Below, piece by piece: positions 1 through 10,574 of a DNA stretch of 64,000 bases. The stretch lies in NCBI GenBank assembly GCA_036023115.1, contig JAYKKT010000059.1:5069501-5133500 (forward strand). Direction: 5' to 3'. A program made the position numbers and the translations under genes. The stretch's first letter is position 1; each line of letters starts with the position of its first letter. The notes below the pieces were generated by a model. The model did no database searches. It saw nothing but the letters and a program-made list of their open reading frames with translations, and had not been told where the DNA came from. The stretch is from Brasenia schreberi. Its lineage: Eukaryota > Streptophyta > Magnoliopsida > Nymphaeales > Cabombaceae.

Positions 1-1436
1 AAGGTCAAAATTGGGAAACCTAAAGGCCTAGAAAACATAGAAAATTTAAGGTATAACAAGATTAAAATTAGAAAACCTAAAGGCAGTTGTCTTAGTAGCC
101 CTTGCCCACGAGCCACCTTGGCAAAAAACACTTCTTTAAAATTCGAGAGCTAAGGCAATTGCCTTTAGGGGGAGGTTTGATCGTAGGCAGCTACGGAACT
201 AGAACTGCAGTTTGGCTCGCAATCAAACACGGGCATCAGGCGCACAGTAAACCATTACGAGTCCGACCGGCTGCTAAGGCGACTCTTCCAGTTCCATAGT
301 CCCGACCTGCGAATCCAACACCCCCTTGGTGGCCTTGCTTACGAGCTACTACCCCTCAATGAAAAGATCTCTCTTCTATAAAAACTAATGCTCGGATTCA
401 AAAGTTTTGGCTCGAGCTTCATTTTAAGCCTCCGAAACCATCATATAACATGCACTCAGGGCGTCAGCCCACTGACAGGGCTCTCAACTTCACCAGACGT
501 ACGGTGTCAGTTCAATTCTCTGGGATTGCATACCTGGCTTAACAATAGCTTCGCATTGTGGCAATGCCCCCAAAGAGGCCTGCAACACAACAACAATGAC
601 GACGAATCCTTGATAGGGTTAGCTACATGACTTTTTTGTTTTCATAGGTTTCGATTCCGTGCCATGAAACCAATAACTCAATATAAATTAGATCATTCCT
701 TATTGTTTCCATGAGAAATGGCTTTATTAGCTATTTTCCGTATTCAATTCTGTGATGTACAACCATGTCAAATGCAGACTTATCAGTCAGTTGCCATTGA
801 TCAACTATATAGAAATGGAACCGCAAGACAGCCTTCACATCTATGGATTTCCGAGAAACTACGGGCTTTGTGGACTCTAAACTAAGGCTGCAAAATTTAC
901 AAAACTATAGATTTACAGGGCAGAACATAAATCGTTATTATTGAGTAAAATAGGATAAATGAAAGCAGCTAGCGGTAGCTTCAAGCTAGCTAGTTAGAAT
1001 CCATTAGAACTCACCAATTTGGATCTGTTCTCTAAACAAATCTAGTGGTGGTGGTACCACTAGCTCAAGATATGCCCCAATTGAAACCATGGAAATTAAA
1101 TCCTAGAGATGGTGATTCCTTGTTCTTTCTTTGTTTTGGTCATTCACAACAGGCAGAAATGAAATGAATTCGCGTGTTCGTTTATACACATTGAATTTTC
1201 TGTTTACTTGCGAACAGTTCTTAATCATAACAGCAGGAAATGACTTCTCTCAACCATTCATCAGATAATCCTTCACAGAAATATGCTCTTAAGTCTGATC
1301 ATTTAGAAATCTCTCACGGAAATGGCGAACATGAAGGAAAACGAACTCCCAATCCCGTTTTAATCGGATATGGAAAGAGAAAAGCAACAGAAAATGAGTT
1401 TGTGTGTGTCTCAGAGAGAGAGAGAGAGAGAGAGAC
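1..1436. other. Gene-poor stretch downstream of the second 14-3-3 exon
   Basis: By gene order this is intron 2 of the minus-strand 14-3-3 gene or sequence beyond it. I looked on the minus strand for the conserved C-terminal 14-3-3 exon (AFEEAIAELDTLGEESYKDS type) and did not find it, so the remaining exons lie beyond position 1. Positions 70-640 are less AT-rich and hold short ORFs without any recognisable domain; a TATA-like tctataaaaac occurs near 375. I cannot assign this part; it could be a piece of an LTR element. Confidence 0.5.
1411..1436. repeat. (GA)n microsatellite at an exon border
   Basis: About 12 GA units on the plus strand. On the minus strand this is a (CT)n run that begins directly at the donor site (GTCTCTCTC) of the second 14-3-3 exon, so the microsatellite forms the start of the intron. 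Confidence 0.85.
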
Positions 1437-2165
1437 CTGCTTAGCCATACTGCAAGCCTTCTCCGACGAATTGAGAATCTCGTAGTAAAACACAGAGAAA
1501 TTCAGAGCCAACCCCAACCTAATCGGGTGCGTGGGAGGAAGATCCGCCAAAGCAATATCCTTCAATTCAGAAATCGACCCATCAACAAAAACGAAGAAAC
1601 CCAAAATTCGACACCAATGGAGCACCAACAACCACAAAAAACAAGGGGAAAGGGGGTAACGAAATGAGCGAGAAACCTGAGCGGCTTTATAGGCGATCAT
1701 GGTCTCCTCGGCGGCCTCTTTCCTTTCGTTTCCGATCTTAAACTCGGCGAGATACCGGTGGTAATCACCCTTCATCTTGAGGAAGAAGACCTTCGACTCA
1801 GGGGACGACGCGGAAGGAACGAGGTTCGACTCGAGCAGCTTCAGAATCCCGGAGCAGAAGTCGGAGAGCTCGGATTCGACAAGGGAGCGGTAGTTCCGAA
1901 CCAAAGCGGCCTGTTCATCGTTCTTGCGCCCTTCCTCCTTCTGCTCGATCGAAGACACGATCCGCCACGACGCGCGGCGCGCGCCGATCACGTTCTTGTA
2001 GGCAACGGAGAGGAGGTTGCGCTCCTCTACGGTCGGCTCGCTGCGCTGGCCGAGCAACTTGACCAGGGTGTCCATGAACGACACCATCTCCTCGTAGCGC
2101 TCCGCCTGCTCGGCGAGCTTGGCGAGGTACACGCACTGCTCTCTACTCAGACCCTCCGGCGTCAT
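1437..2165 (-). CDS. 14-3-3 protein, non-epsilon (kappa/lambda-like); first two coding exons, 3' part outside window
   Basis: 14-3-3 proteins are dimeric adaptors that bind phosphoserine/phosphothreonine motifs in client proteins such as H+-ATPase, nitrate reductase and transcription factors. Exon 1 is 2165-1677 (163 codons) and exon 2 is 1559-1437 (41 codons); the intron has GT/AG ends and both junctions are phase 0. Visible family features: dimer helix [12 protein letters not shown] (residues 18-28), [20 protein letters not shown], phosphate-binding Lys57, Arg64, Arg137 and Tyr138, [10 protein letters not shown], and [20 protein letters not shown] in exon 2. The string [14 protein letters not shown] at the exon 2 end and an N-terminus with LSREQ resemble Arabidopsis GRF6/GRF8 (lambda/kappa). 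I chose the ATG at 2165; another in frame at 2213 would add 16 basic residues. About 45-50 C-terminal residues (client groove helices) are missing from the window. No stop or frameshift is seen in either exon, so it looks functional. Confidence 0.93.
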
Positions 2166-2213
2166 ATTCTTCCTCTTTGCAGTGTTTTGCCTTCTCTCTT
2201 TTCCGTTTCCCAT

Positions 2214-2636
2214 CTTTTTAAAGAGAGAATTTTCCTTCTGACTTTTTTTTTTGACCTTTCATCCACTTTACTATTTGGGGGATGGAACCATCGAAATGGC
2301 AAAGCTAGTGGACAGACACGACACGGGATGCTGAAGACGCGATTCGATTAGTTGTGGATTAGAGAAACTTGAATTCGATTTGGTCTGTCAAGCTCAAGTT
2401 GAACATGTATAAGTGAGTCGAGTTCGAGCTTATCAGTACTCAGCTCGAGTTTAGCTCGTTGTGAATGAATCGAGCTTACTAATACTTGGTTCAAGTTCCA
2501 CATGAGCCTTTTATGCACATTTTGTGTATGAAAGTCTAACATTTTCTAAGATTAAGAAAATATTAATATGTGGATCAAGGCAGATATTATAGTTGGCCTT
2601 AACGTTTACCTTCTTTCTTTTTTTCTTTTTTTTGTT
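2214..2636. other. Upstream region of 14-3-3 and an interspersed repeat
   Basis: Directly upstream of the minus-strand 14-3-3 start is a T/A-rich stretch (presumably 5' UTR and promoter); no TATA box is certain. At 2345-2545 are repeated motifs such as ctcgagtttagctcg and gagtcgagttcgagc, typical of dispersed plant non-autonomous DNA transposons; no inverted ends could be fixed. Confidence 0.4.
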
Positions 2637-2730
2637 ACAAGAGGAAGCCGAAGCCTGACACACATGCACCCTCTCGGAGTCGAACTCCCCACCAGCATCA
2701 ACGGTGCTATAGCACCTGGATGCTTTACCT
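2637..2730 (-). mobile_element. tRNA-derived SINE (subfamily 1)
   Basis: Read on the minus strand it shows a tRNA-like head with a B-box-like GGAGTTCGACTCC, followed by GAGAGGGTGCATGTGTG, a GGCTTCGGCTTCCTCTTGTA block, and then an A-rich tail with a few G (2610-2640 on the plus strand is T-rich). The same order is seen at 38262-38385. It lacks mature tRNA structure and is therefore not a tRNA gene. Confidence 0.6.
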
Positions 2731-2959
2731 TCTTTTTGACACGATTAAAAGGGAAAACAATTTGCCTACCGTGTAGACATCAACGTTCAACGTCAAAGGA
2801 AAGGTACGGTTAGGATGATTTAAAATTTGAGAGCGGTTCATACCCACTTAGTTTTTCAACGATGAGTGCTTGAGCATTCATTTCTTGCTAAGAGAGTCTA
2901 ATGTCTTGGTCAAGGCGAACTGTTCTTTTTTAATCACAAAATTGCCAAGATCATGACGA

Positions 2960-3205
2960 GTATTATAGCTTATTAGACACATTAAAATATAATGAAAAAA
3001 GTTCTTATAAAAAAAGTATGAAAAACTAGATCACGAAAGTGTTAAAAGAATAAGAAGAAGACCACAAAAGTGTTGGAAGGAACCAATAAAGATCTAGCTT
3101 ACGTTGAGTTAACCGTTAGTATGACACTTGATCGGGTTCTATGGAAATAAAAAATCTATGTAGTCGATTCCATATTAGGGAAAAGGCTTAGTTGTTGTTG
3201 TTGTT
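2960..3205 (+). mobile_element. RTE-type LINE fragment, 3' end
   Basis: Matches the 3' end of the RTE copy at 59644-60200 over several blocks: a degenerate gaaaaactaga, then agaccacaaaagtgttggaa, ctagcttacgttgagttaac, and the terminal gaaaaggcttagttgttgtt. It is 5'-truncated and about 20% diverged by eye. Its last 120 bases are the left arm of the large inverted repeat. Confidence 0.8.
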
Positions 3206-3464
3206 TATATGATATATAGCATGATCATGTATTATACGATGTGTTGTATTGACACTACGGTTACGATACACAGCAGTTTGTATCATAGAATACCTGTTAA
3301 TACAACACATCGTATAATACATGATCATGCTATATATCATATAAACAACAACAACAACTAAGCCTTTTCCCTAATATGGAATCGACTACATAGATTTTTT
3401 ATTTCCATAGAACCCGATCAAGTGTCATACTAACGGTTAACTCAACGTAAGCTAGATCTTTATT
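3085..3464. repeat. Perfect 166-bp inverted repeat with 48-bp spacer
   Basis: Arm 3085-3250 and arm 3299-3464 are reverse complements; reading both arms base by base I found no mismatch. Each arm holds about 120 bp of RTE 3' end including the TTGTTG tail, plus about 46 bp of unrelated AT-rich flank (tatatgatatatagcatg...). The spacer is 3251-3298. Pairing ends abruptly at both sides: left of 3085 the RTE continues, right of 3464 it does not. Confidence 0.93.
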
Positions 3465-4774
3465 GTATGCCAACTCCTCTGATGCAGTCTACTTCTCTAC
3501 CGGTAGAGTATATGTATCATGTATGTACGTACCAATTATGGCAATTATTCAAAATTCTGAATTTTGTATATGTGTATCTTATGCTGGGTACTCTCAAGTA
3601 CTTATATCGTTAGGTTGTTTTAAAACTTACAGTAATGGGTTTGTTAAAATTTATGTCTTCCAATTTAATATCTTTTATGTAATGTTGTCTTATTTAATAT
3701 TCAGAAAATCAATTCCATACATATATATAATATGGCATATTTGAATCTTAATTTTGTTAATTTATCATACCCTATACTCATATTGTACCTTAGTTTTGAA
3801 ATATTACCAGCCATGCATTTTCAGGCCATGGCTCTCTTCTATATATAAAAAAATAGATTTGACAATCTAGAACTACATGCGATCAGTCATTGAATCATAT
3901 CGTATTTGGTCTATGACTTGTGGATCCAGAATTCTATTTCTTTGGTCAATCTAGACATGTCCGATTCCGGTTAGCCCAGAACTTAAAATTGTCTGAAATC
4001 GATACATTTTATTAAAAAAATTTGAAAATTATAAAAGAAATTAAAATGGTACCAGAACCGGCGGTTTGAAACCACCAATTCCTGGTTCAGTCGGTTCCTG
4101 GCCTAGTTCGGACCCAGTTGGAACAGGCCATGTCCAGGTCAATAAGATCGAAAAGCCCACGAGACCCCAGCAAGCAAATGCACCTACAAATCACTTGAAG
4201 TATTTGATTTTCGATACATTATTCAGTACTAAGGCTAGATTGGGGTCGTGATGGAGTAGTTTGAGAGAGGTAGGATTAGGAGTGTCTTTTATACAATTGA
4301 TCAAAAGGAGGTTGGGTCAGGTGATCTGGGCGATCATGATCTGGAACCGAAGCATGTAATTCGTATTATCTCGCACCAACCAAAATGCATATGACCCGTG
4401 CCCTGCCGTCTCGAGATGACTCAAATGGCATGCATTTTCGTGCTAGATCACAACCTCTTAGATCACTTGAAGCCCGAGCAATTGGTCGAGGGTCCTATGC
4501 GTCAAGCCCATCCATGTGATGAACTGGACCCAACACCTTATTTTAATTGCTTACTTTGTATATAACTCCACAAGCTTTCTCAGTCTTTCCTGTGAAGGAA
4601 AATGAATGAAAGCAAACAGAAGCTATGGCCCTTGGGAATGTCCTCCACCATGAAGCACATGAATTCAGGCAATAATTCTTATGGCTTTGTATTTTTTTTT
4701 CCAAATTAGATCTTCTCATGTTCAAAGGTAGTCAAATCCAAGTTACCGCAGGGAGGCGACTCCCTCGCTCAAAT
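3465..4774. other. AT-rich intergenic DNA, no gene seen
   Basis: Short ORFs only, with no domain. Around 4040-4130 there are repeated ggttc/ccggtt motifs (for example ttcagtcggttcctggcc) like those of the MITE-like elements at 7564 and 40308. No inverted ends or target duplication found. Confidence 0.4.
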
Positions 4775-4925
4775 TTTAGAAAATTAGAAAAGAAACAAAT
4801 TGAGAGTGATACCGATAGATGACAAAATGAGAAAAAATCATTTAAGATAGATTGAATACATGCGAAGACAACAAAGAAAGCTTTGGCAAGAAGGTTTGAG
4901 AAAGTAGATAGTGAAAATAGCAACC
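4775..4925 (+). mobile_element. RTE LINE internal fragment
   Basis: Blocks aattgagagtgatacc, gataacaaaatgaga-like and atcatttaagat correspond in order to the 59920-60010 part of the better preserved RTE copy (LGVTPIENKTREHHLRWFGH). It carries neither the 5' part nor the tail. Highly diverged. Confidence 0.6.
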
Positions 4926-5617
4926 TTTGTGATGAGCCACCTCCCCGCTGCAACTTAGAAAAGAAAAGGCGAAGTAAATTTGCTAGATGGGCATTGTTTC
5001 CTCTTAAGCGAAGTCTTGAGTTTGAGTCTTGTGAATGAAGAAAACCCACATTGGAAGAGCTTCACCCTCGTAATCGACCGACTTGTGCCAAACCGGATTA
5101 GGTGGGCATCTCGACACCGGTGGTTTAGACCAAAAAAAAAAAGTGCATCCTTAACCACGCTACCTTTACATGTCATTAGGGGACTCCTCAAAAAGGGTTT
5201 TTGTGAAAATATTATTTCTTAAGAAAATATCATTCGTTATCTTGGCACTTGAACAAACTTTTGAATAGATTATAGTGTACAAAAGGCCCATCAAGAAAAT
5301 GCTTTCTAGTGGTATTCTTTTATTTTGAAAATAGTAGAGAAAAATATTTGCAAAATGTTATTTTAAAATTGAAAATTAAAGAATGAAAATTAACAAGATA
5401 ATGCACAATATCATCATGATATTTACGTTGTGCCTCATATTTTATGAGTACTTTAAACATTTTAATCTTTAATTTCGAAGACGAGTTCTCAAAACCCTGT
5501 ACTATCATGATATTTCAAAAAATACAGGCGCTAACAACTATAGCTCATATTGGCCTATCAAAGTAGTAGGGTTGGCAATATTGACCTCACCCGACCCAAT
5601 ACTCAACCTACACACAA

Positions 5618-5718
<101 letters not shown>

Positions 5719-5846
5719 GAGAGAACATGGTAAATGTGTACACCCATTTACGCTTAAAAATTTTTGCTTAAAGATCTCAACTCTTAATTGTATTTTAAGT
5801 AGATTTAAGTATGGATGAGTGTATACATGGACTATAGCCTCTCTCT

Positions 5847-5881
<35 letters not shown>

Positions 5882-6612
5882 AGGATGTACATACACCCCA
5901 GTTTTGTTCAGTACCTGTCCCGTTGACGTTTCGGTCGGGGTTGGGTATAAGTGCATCCTTCTCGCACCTGCTCCATTGCTATCCCTACAGAGTTTGACAT
6001 GGCGGTTTAAAACCAGCTCTATGGTTTGAATTGGAACCAAACTGGATCCAAAACTGGCTAAAATTGGAATTGGTGTTGGACCTGAATCCATAATCTAACC
6101 AAAGATGCCCAAGATTCAGTTCCTTCCATATAATTGAAACCAGAACCCAGGGTTCAAAGCCGCTGGTTCTAGTCCCATTTTATAAGTTTTATTTTCGATT
6201 TTCTTTTATACTTTTCAGTTTTTGTTATGAACAGTAACCCGAATTGGGTGGAACCTGACGCTGTTACGGTTCATGGTAGTGGGTAAGGCAGGCGTCTCAC
6301 CACCATATAGCTCCGCCACTGGTGGTGGCTGCCATACCTTTGAGATCACTTTTGCGACGACAGGAAAACCAGCATTATGAGAAGGAACATGCAAAAAGAA
6401 AGCAAACACTCTCTTCACCAGCTTTTATCATTTGCATGTGGTATCCTATCATCTAGTATTAAAATATCAGATGCTACGAACTGGGTTGTATGCATTGAAA
6501 ATGATTTAAGGAATCAGGATACTCCAACCACATTGGGTAGAACTTACAACTTGCAGAAAACAAAATCAAAACTTGATTACCAGTTTACCCTTCTCCTAGG
6601 GGTACGTTAATA

Positions 6613-6822
6613 GAGATGTTAATTTGGGCCGGGCAACATTTTATATGGGCCTCTAAAGTGCTGCCCCAATATATATATATATAGTTTGTTATCACATATT
6701 TACATGTATATATAGTTTTTTATTACACGTACATATATATATGTGCTAGTATAATTTTTTTCAGTTACATGTATATATAATGTATAACTTTTTCCCATTA
6801 CATGTATATATATATATATGTA

Positions 6823-6877
<55 letters not shown>

Positions 6878-7118
6878 GTTTTTTATTACATTTGTATATA
6901 GCTTGTTGAGGTCTAAAATGGTATGGTTGGATTTGGATTTCAAGCACATCGGGTCTTATAGACCCAATCTAATATTCAATGGGTCTGTGGCCCTGCTTCA
7001 AATATGGCCCAATCTAATATTCAATGGGCCATATAAGCTGGGCAATTTGGCCCTGCTTCAAATATGAGCTTGAATTCTCTGGCACAGCCTCTCCGGGCCA
7101 GGCCCATTTTGACATTTT
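6613..7118. mobile_element. MITE-like element with GATGTYAAWWTGGGCC ends
   Basis: The left end gatgttaatttgggccgggc is matched in inverted form by the right end (ggcccattttgacat), an imperfect terminal inverted repeat. Inside are duplicated blocks with aatctaatattcaatgggyc and ccctgcttcaaatatg, plus a compound (TA)n(CA)n(TA)n microsatellite (6804-6878). No transposase and no clear target duplication. The end sequence resembles non-autonomous hAT-like elements of plants; that assignment is inference. Confidence 0.5.
6804..6878. repeat. (TA)n(AC)n(AT)n compound microsatellite
   Basis: Runs of TA, then about 15 AC units, then about 11 AT units. Confidence 0.95.
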
Positions 7119-7274
7119 TTTATGCTAGATGGATTCTTATGAACCAAAGAGGGGTGGCAATTTTTTACCCGAACGTACATAAAAAAAAAATCTGACCAGT
7201 CAAAAAAATCGAGCCAAGTCTAGCTGCTGACCCAAATCAAAACTGAGGTTCGTTTGAAATTTACATATTTATGT

Positions 7275-7324
<50 letters not shown>
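7275..7324. repeat. (TA)n(GA)n compound microsatellite
   Basis: About 13 TA units joined directly to about 12 GA units; the same TA-to-GA join recurs at 36229-36307. Confidence 0.95.
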
Positions 7325-7563
7325 CTGAGGGATTCATAATCTTGCACCGTATTTGTATGGATTGAAAGGGGAGACTCCAAAATATCACAAGAGACCAAAT
7401 TCTCTGTATATAGATACATATGTATGTATAAAACCCATAATAGTGTGAGAGACCAGTTTAGTTATATGGGATTTACTTGTACGTGTTCAGGGGACTGACA
7501 AAACCGAACAAAACCCGTGGTTTGGTTCATTTCGAATAAGAAAAAATCTCACGTTTCTGTTAT

Positions 7564-8088
7564 GGGTGCTCACGGATCCGCTGAAACTGAGCCAAACTGC
7601 TAGAACTGAACCAAACCGATGGTTCAGTTCAGTTCTAGATATCAAACAGTTTGGTTTGGTTTGGTTTTAACACAAAAACTTATCAGTGGTTTGGTTCACA
7701 GTTCTAGTCCGGGAACCAAACCAAGTATAAGATGGATGAGTTTAGTCCGGTATTGACCATGAGAAGAAGAATGAGTTGAGCACTATAAAAACCATTATAT
7801 GATACAGTATGACATAATTTTTATAGCCTTTTGGTTAAGATCAAGTGTAATATTTGTTCTTATGAGTTTAAAATCATTAGTTAGTCATTAACCATACAAT
7901 ATTAAATTAATTTTATTGGTTGCTCTTTTGTTACATTATAATAAGAACCGTGGTTTAGAACCAAACCAAATCGCTTCAGTTTTAATTATACCATAGTTTG
8001 ATTCGGTTCTCAAACTACCAGGAAGACTAGTAGCAATTTTGGTTCAAGATTGAGGATAGAACGGAACCAAACCGAACCGTGAACACCC
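7564..8088. mobile_element. MITE-like element, GGGTGYTCACGG ends
   Basis: The left end gggtgctcacgg and the inverted right end ccgtgaacaccc agree at 11 of 12 bases. The inside is rich in ggtttggttc/gaaccaaaccgaacc motifs on both strands, so large parts can fold back. No coding capacity. Related to 40308-40797. No clean target duplication was found. Confidence 0.55.
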
Positions 8089-8959
8089 CTAGTTTCAGCA
8101 CTTCTTGTACGGAAGATTCACGCACTAAACACAGTGTTTCCTCATTTTGGCAAGAGATCGCCAAGCTTTGAAGATTGATCGTAATTAATATCTGCATGTT
8201 ATATCCATCATCCTTTCGATTTGATTGAACTAACTTCCAATGCATCCAATCAAAGGTATTTGATGATATATATATATATATATATACTTCCCCGTTGGAA
8301 TCGTCAATGGCAGTCTCTTTGCTGTAAGTTCTACATCTTCAATTAGGTGAAATTCACGCGATCTGTATAGTTTTCTAAAAAATCTTAGACCACCTACATA
8401 TAATTTTCTTTTCGTTCTTTCTATGCCTATGAATAGATCCGACACCGGCGATTTGAATGGTAGAAAGTGCCATTAAAGATGCAGAACTTGCAGCGAGGAG
8501 ACTGTAAATTAAGTAATTCTACGAGGAAGTCGAGAGAACAATACCTGCACCGTTTCTTGATTCAACCTGTGCTTGGAGCCGAATGACATAAAACACAAAA
8601 TAGTCCGAGGCTTGTTGAAAGCCTTGAAACCTGCCTTAGGCGCCTGCACTATATAGAGAGTTCAAGATTAATTGGAGGCCCTAATATTTATCTAATCTTA
8701 AAGTTTTGGATACAAAACTTATCTCTATCTCCAAGATTTATGCACGGATAGAAAACTCATCTCGATCGACTTGCGAGATCTATGGATACGCATAAATTAG
8801 TTGGTTTCCCTCTATATATAAATATAAAAAGAGTCTTAATTGTATAATGGTGTTTGGTGCATAATCTTTTATAAATATCTTTACCGTTTGATTTTTGAAG
8901 TCAAGAGTAAAAATTTAAATCAAATATAATGTTATACTTGTGTACTTCATTTAATGTAC
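8089..8959. other. Intergenic stretch, no gene seen
   Basis: Contains a short (TA)n run at 8266-8286 and otherwise non-repetitive AT-rich DNA with ORFs under 75 codons that show no domain. Confidence 0.4.
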
Positions 8960-10170
8960 ACGAGTACATCAATTCGTATCTATATTACTATTAAAGTGAT
9001 TCACCTATTAAAACGTCTTATAGAATATTTTAGACCAAAAAAGAAGAATCTTCACATATTATTTATTGATTTAGAAAAAGATTATGATACGATGTCAAGA
9101 GATGTTCTTTGAAGAACCTTAGAAAAAAAAGGTATCCCATTGACTTACATAAATCTTATAAGAGATATGTATCATGGTGTAAAAATTTATGTGATAACTC
9201 ATCAAGGAATGACAAACTCCTTTGAAGTTAAGATTGGGTTACATTAGGGATCAACTTTAAATTCATATTTATTTATATTGGTCATTGATGAGGTAATTGA
9301 GTTTCCAGACAAGAAAAATGACTCACAAAAAACATATTTAAGATGAAGTACCTTGGTGTATGTCATTTACATGTGATATAGTGTTAGTTGATTAGTGTAA
9401 CGAAAAAGTTAATAGGAAATTTGAAGTATAAAGAAAAACGTTAGAAAGTAAAAGCTTCCGACTTAGTAGAACAAAGACAAAATATATGGAATTTAAGTTT
9501 GATCATTTGAGCACTTCAGAGAATATGGAAATTAAGATTGGTGTACAATGCATCTCTTATAAGAAAAGTTAAAAATATTTAGGGTAAATTTTTCAAAGTG
9601 ATTAAAAAATTGATAGAAATGTTACGCATAAAATTAATACTAGTTGGTTAAAATAAAGAGGAGCATAATGTATTATGTGTGATAAGATGATATTATCAAA
9701 ATTAAAAGATAAATAGTATAGAGAAACAATTAGACATATTATGTTTTATGGTCATAAGTGTTGGGTTGTTAATCATCAACATGTGCAAAAAAAAATCATA
9801 CCAAAAATGAAGATATTAAGATAGATAAGTGGTCATACAAGGAATAACGGTATATATTATAAGATTATTAGAAACCAATTGAGAGTAGCACCAATAGAGG
9901 ATAAAATGAAAAAAATCATTTAAGATGGTTTGAACATGTAGAAAGACGACCAAAGAACACTCCTTTAAAAAGATATGAAAAATTATATTTTGAAAATGTT
10001 AAAAGAGTAAGAAGACGACTACAAAGTATTGAAAAGAAACAATAAAAATGATCTACCTCATGTTCAGTTAATTGCTAGCATAACGTATGATAAAGCTCTA
10101 TGAAAACAAAGAATTCATGTAGCTAACCCATCTAGTATGAGAAAAGACTTAGTTTTTGTTGTTGTTATAT
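8960..10170 (+). mobile_element. Degenerate RTE-type LINE, RT domain to 3' tail
   Basis: In broken frames it still reads like an RTE reverse transcriptase: RLIEYFRPKKKNLHILFIDLEKDYD-like sequence at about 9020-9095, then NLIRDMYHGVK-like and FILVIDEVIE-like segments, and the C-terminal region with AIRHIMFYGHKCWVVNHQHV-like sequence at about 9730-9790. It ends at the family tail gaaaagacttagtttttgttgttg near 10145-10170. Several in-frame stops. The endonuclease part is absent, so the copy is 5'-truncated. Confidence 0.85.
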
Positions 10171-10197
10171 ATTAGAATAAATCAATTAGATGAAATG

Positions 10198-10300
10198 ACA
10201 ACTAAGCCTTTTCATACTAGATGGAGTCGTCTTTGTTTTCATAGAGCTTGATCATGTGTCGTGCTAACACTTAACTTAATGTAAGTTAATATGTTTTCTT
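10198..10300 (-). mobile_element. Short RTE LINE 3' end
   Basis: Reverse complement of the RTE tail (actaagccttttcatactag) followed by the adjacent 3' untranslated block. It begins about 30 bp after the tail of the plus-strand copy ending near 10170. Confidence 0.75.
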
Positions 10301-10574
10301 TCAACACAGCTTGTCTTTCTCTTCTTTTTTTAAATATTTTTATAATCTATTTATCTATCATGAATTCTAAAAGTTAATTAGATGAAAGTACATAAAGATT
10401 ACAAAACTCCTTAACTACTCAAACGGACTATTAGACCTACCTTGTATATTAAACTTCGTGGGTCCGACACCGTGTGTTCGGGGGTAATTCATTGAGTTGA
10501 AAAAAACATTTGATTTATTCATTTTTAGACATTAATCTAGCAAGAATATTCTTGTAAACCTTTTTGAATGACTC

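Noticed and set aside
1..700. Possible LTR or gene at the left edge
   Set aside because: A TATA-like motif and higher GC content are present, but no second LTR, no TG..CA ends and no protein domain could be shown.
2166..2213. Upstream in-frame ATG of the 14-3-3 gene (adds a basic 16-residue leader)
   Set aside because: Non-epsilon 14-3-3 proteins start only a few residues before the first helix; the ATG at 2165 gives that length. The upstream start stays possible but unlikely.
1758..2351. 197-codon plus-strand ORF
   Set aside because: It lies antisense to the conserved 14-3-3 exon; the GC-rich exon keeps the opposite frame open. No domain.
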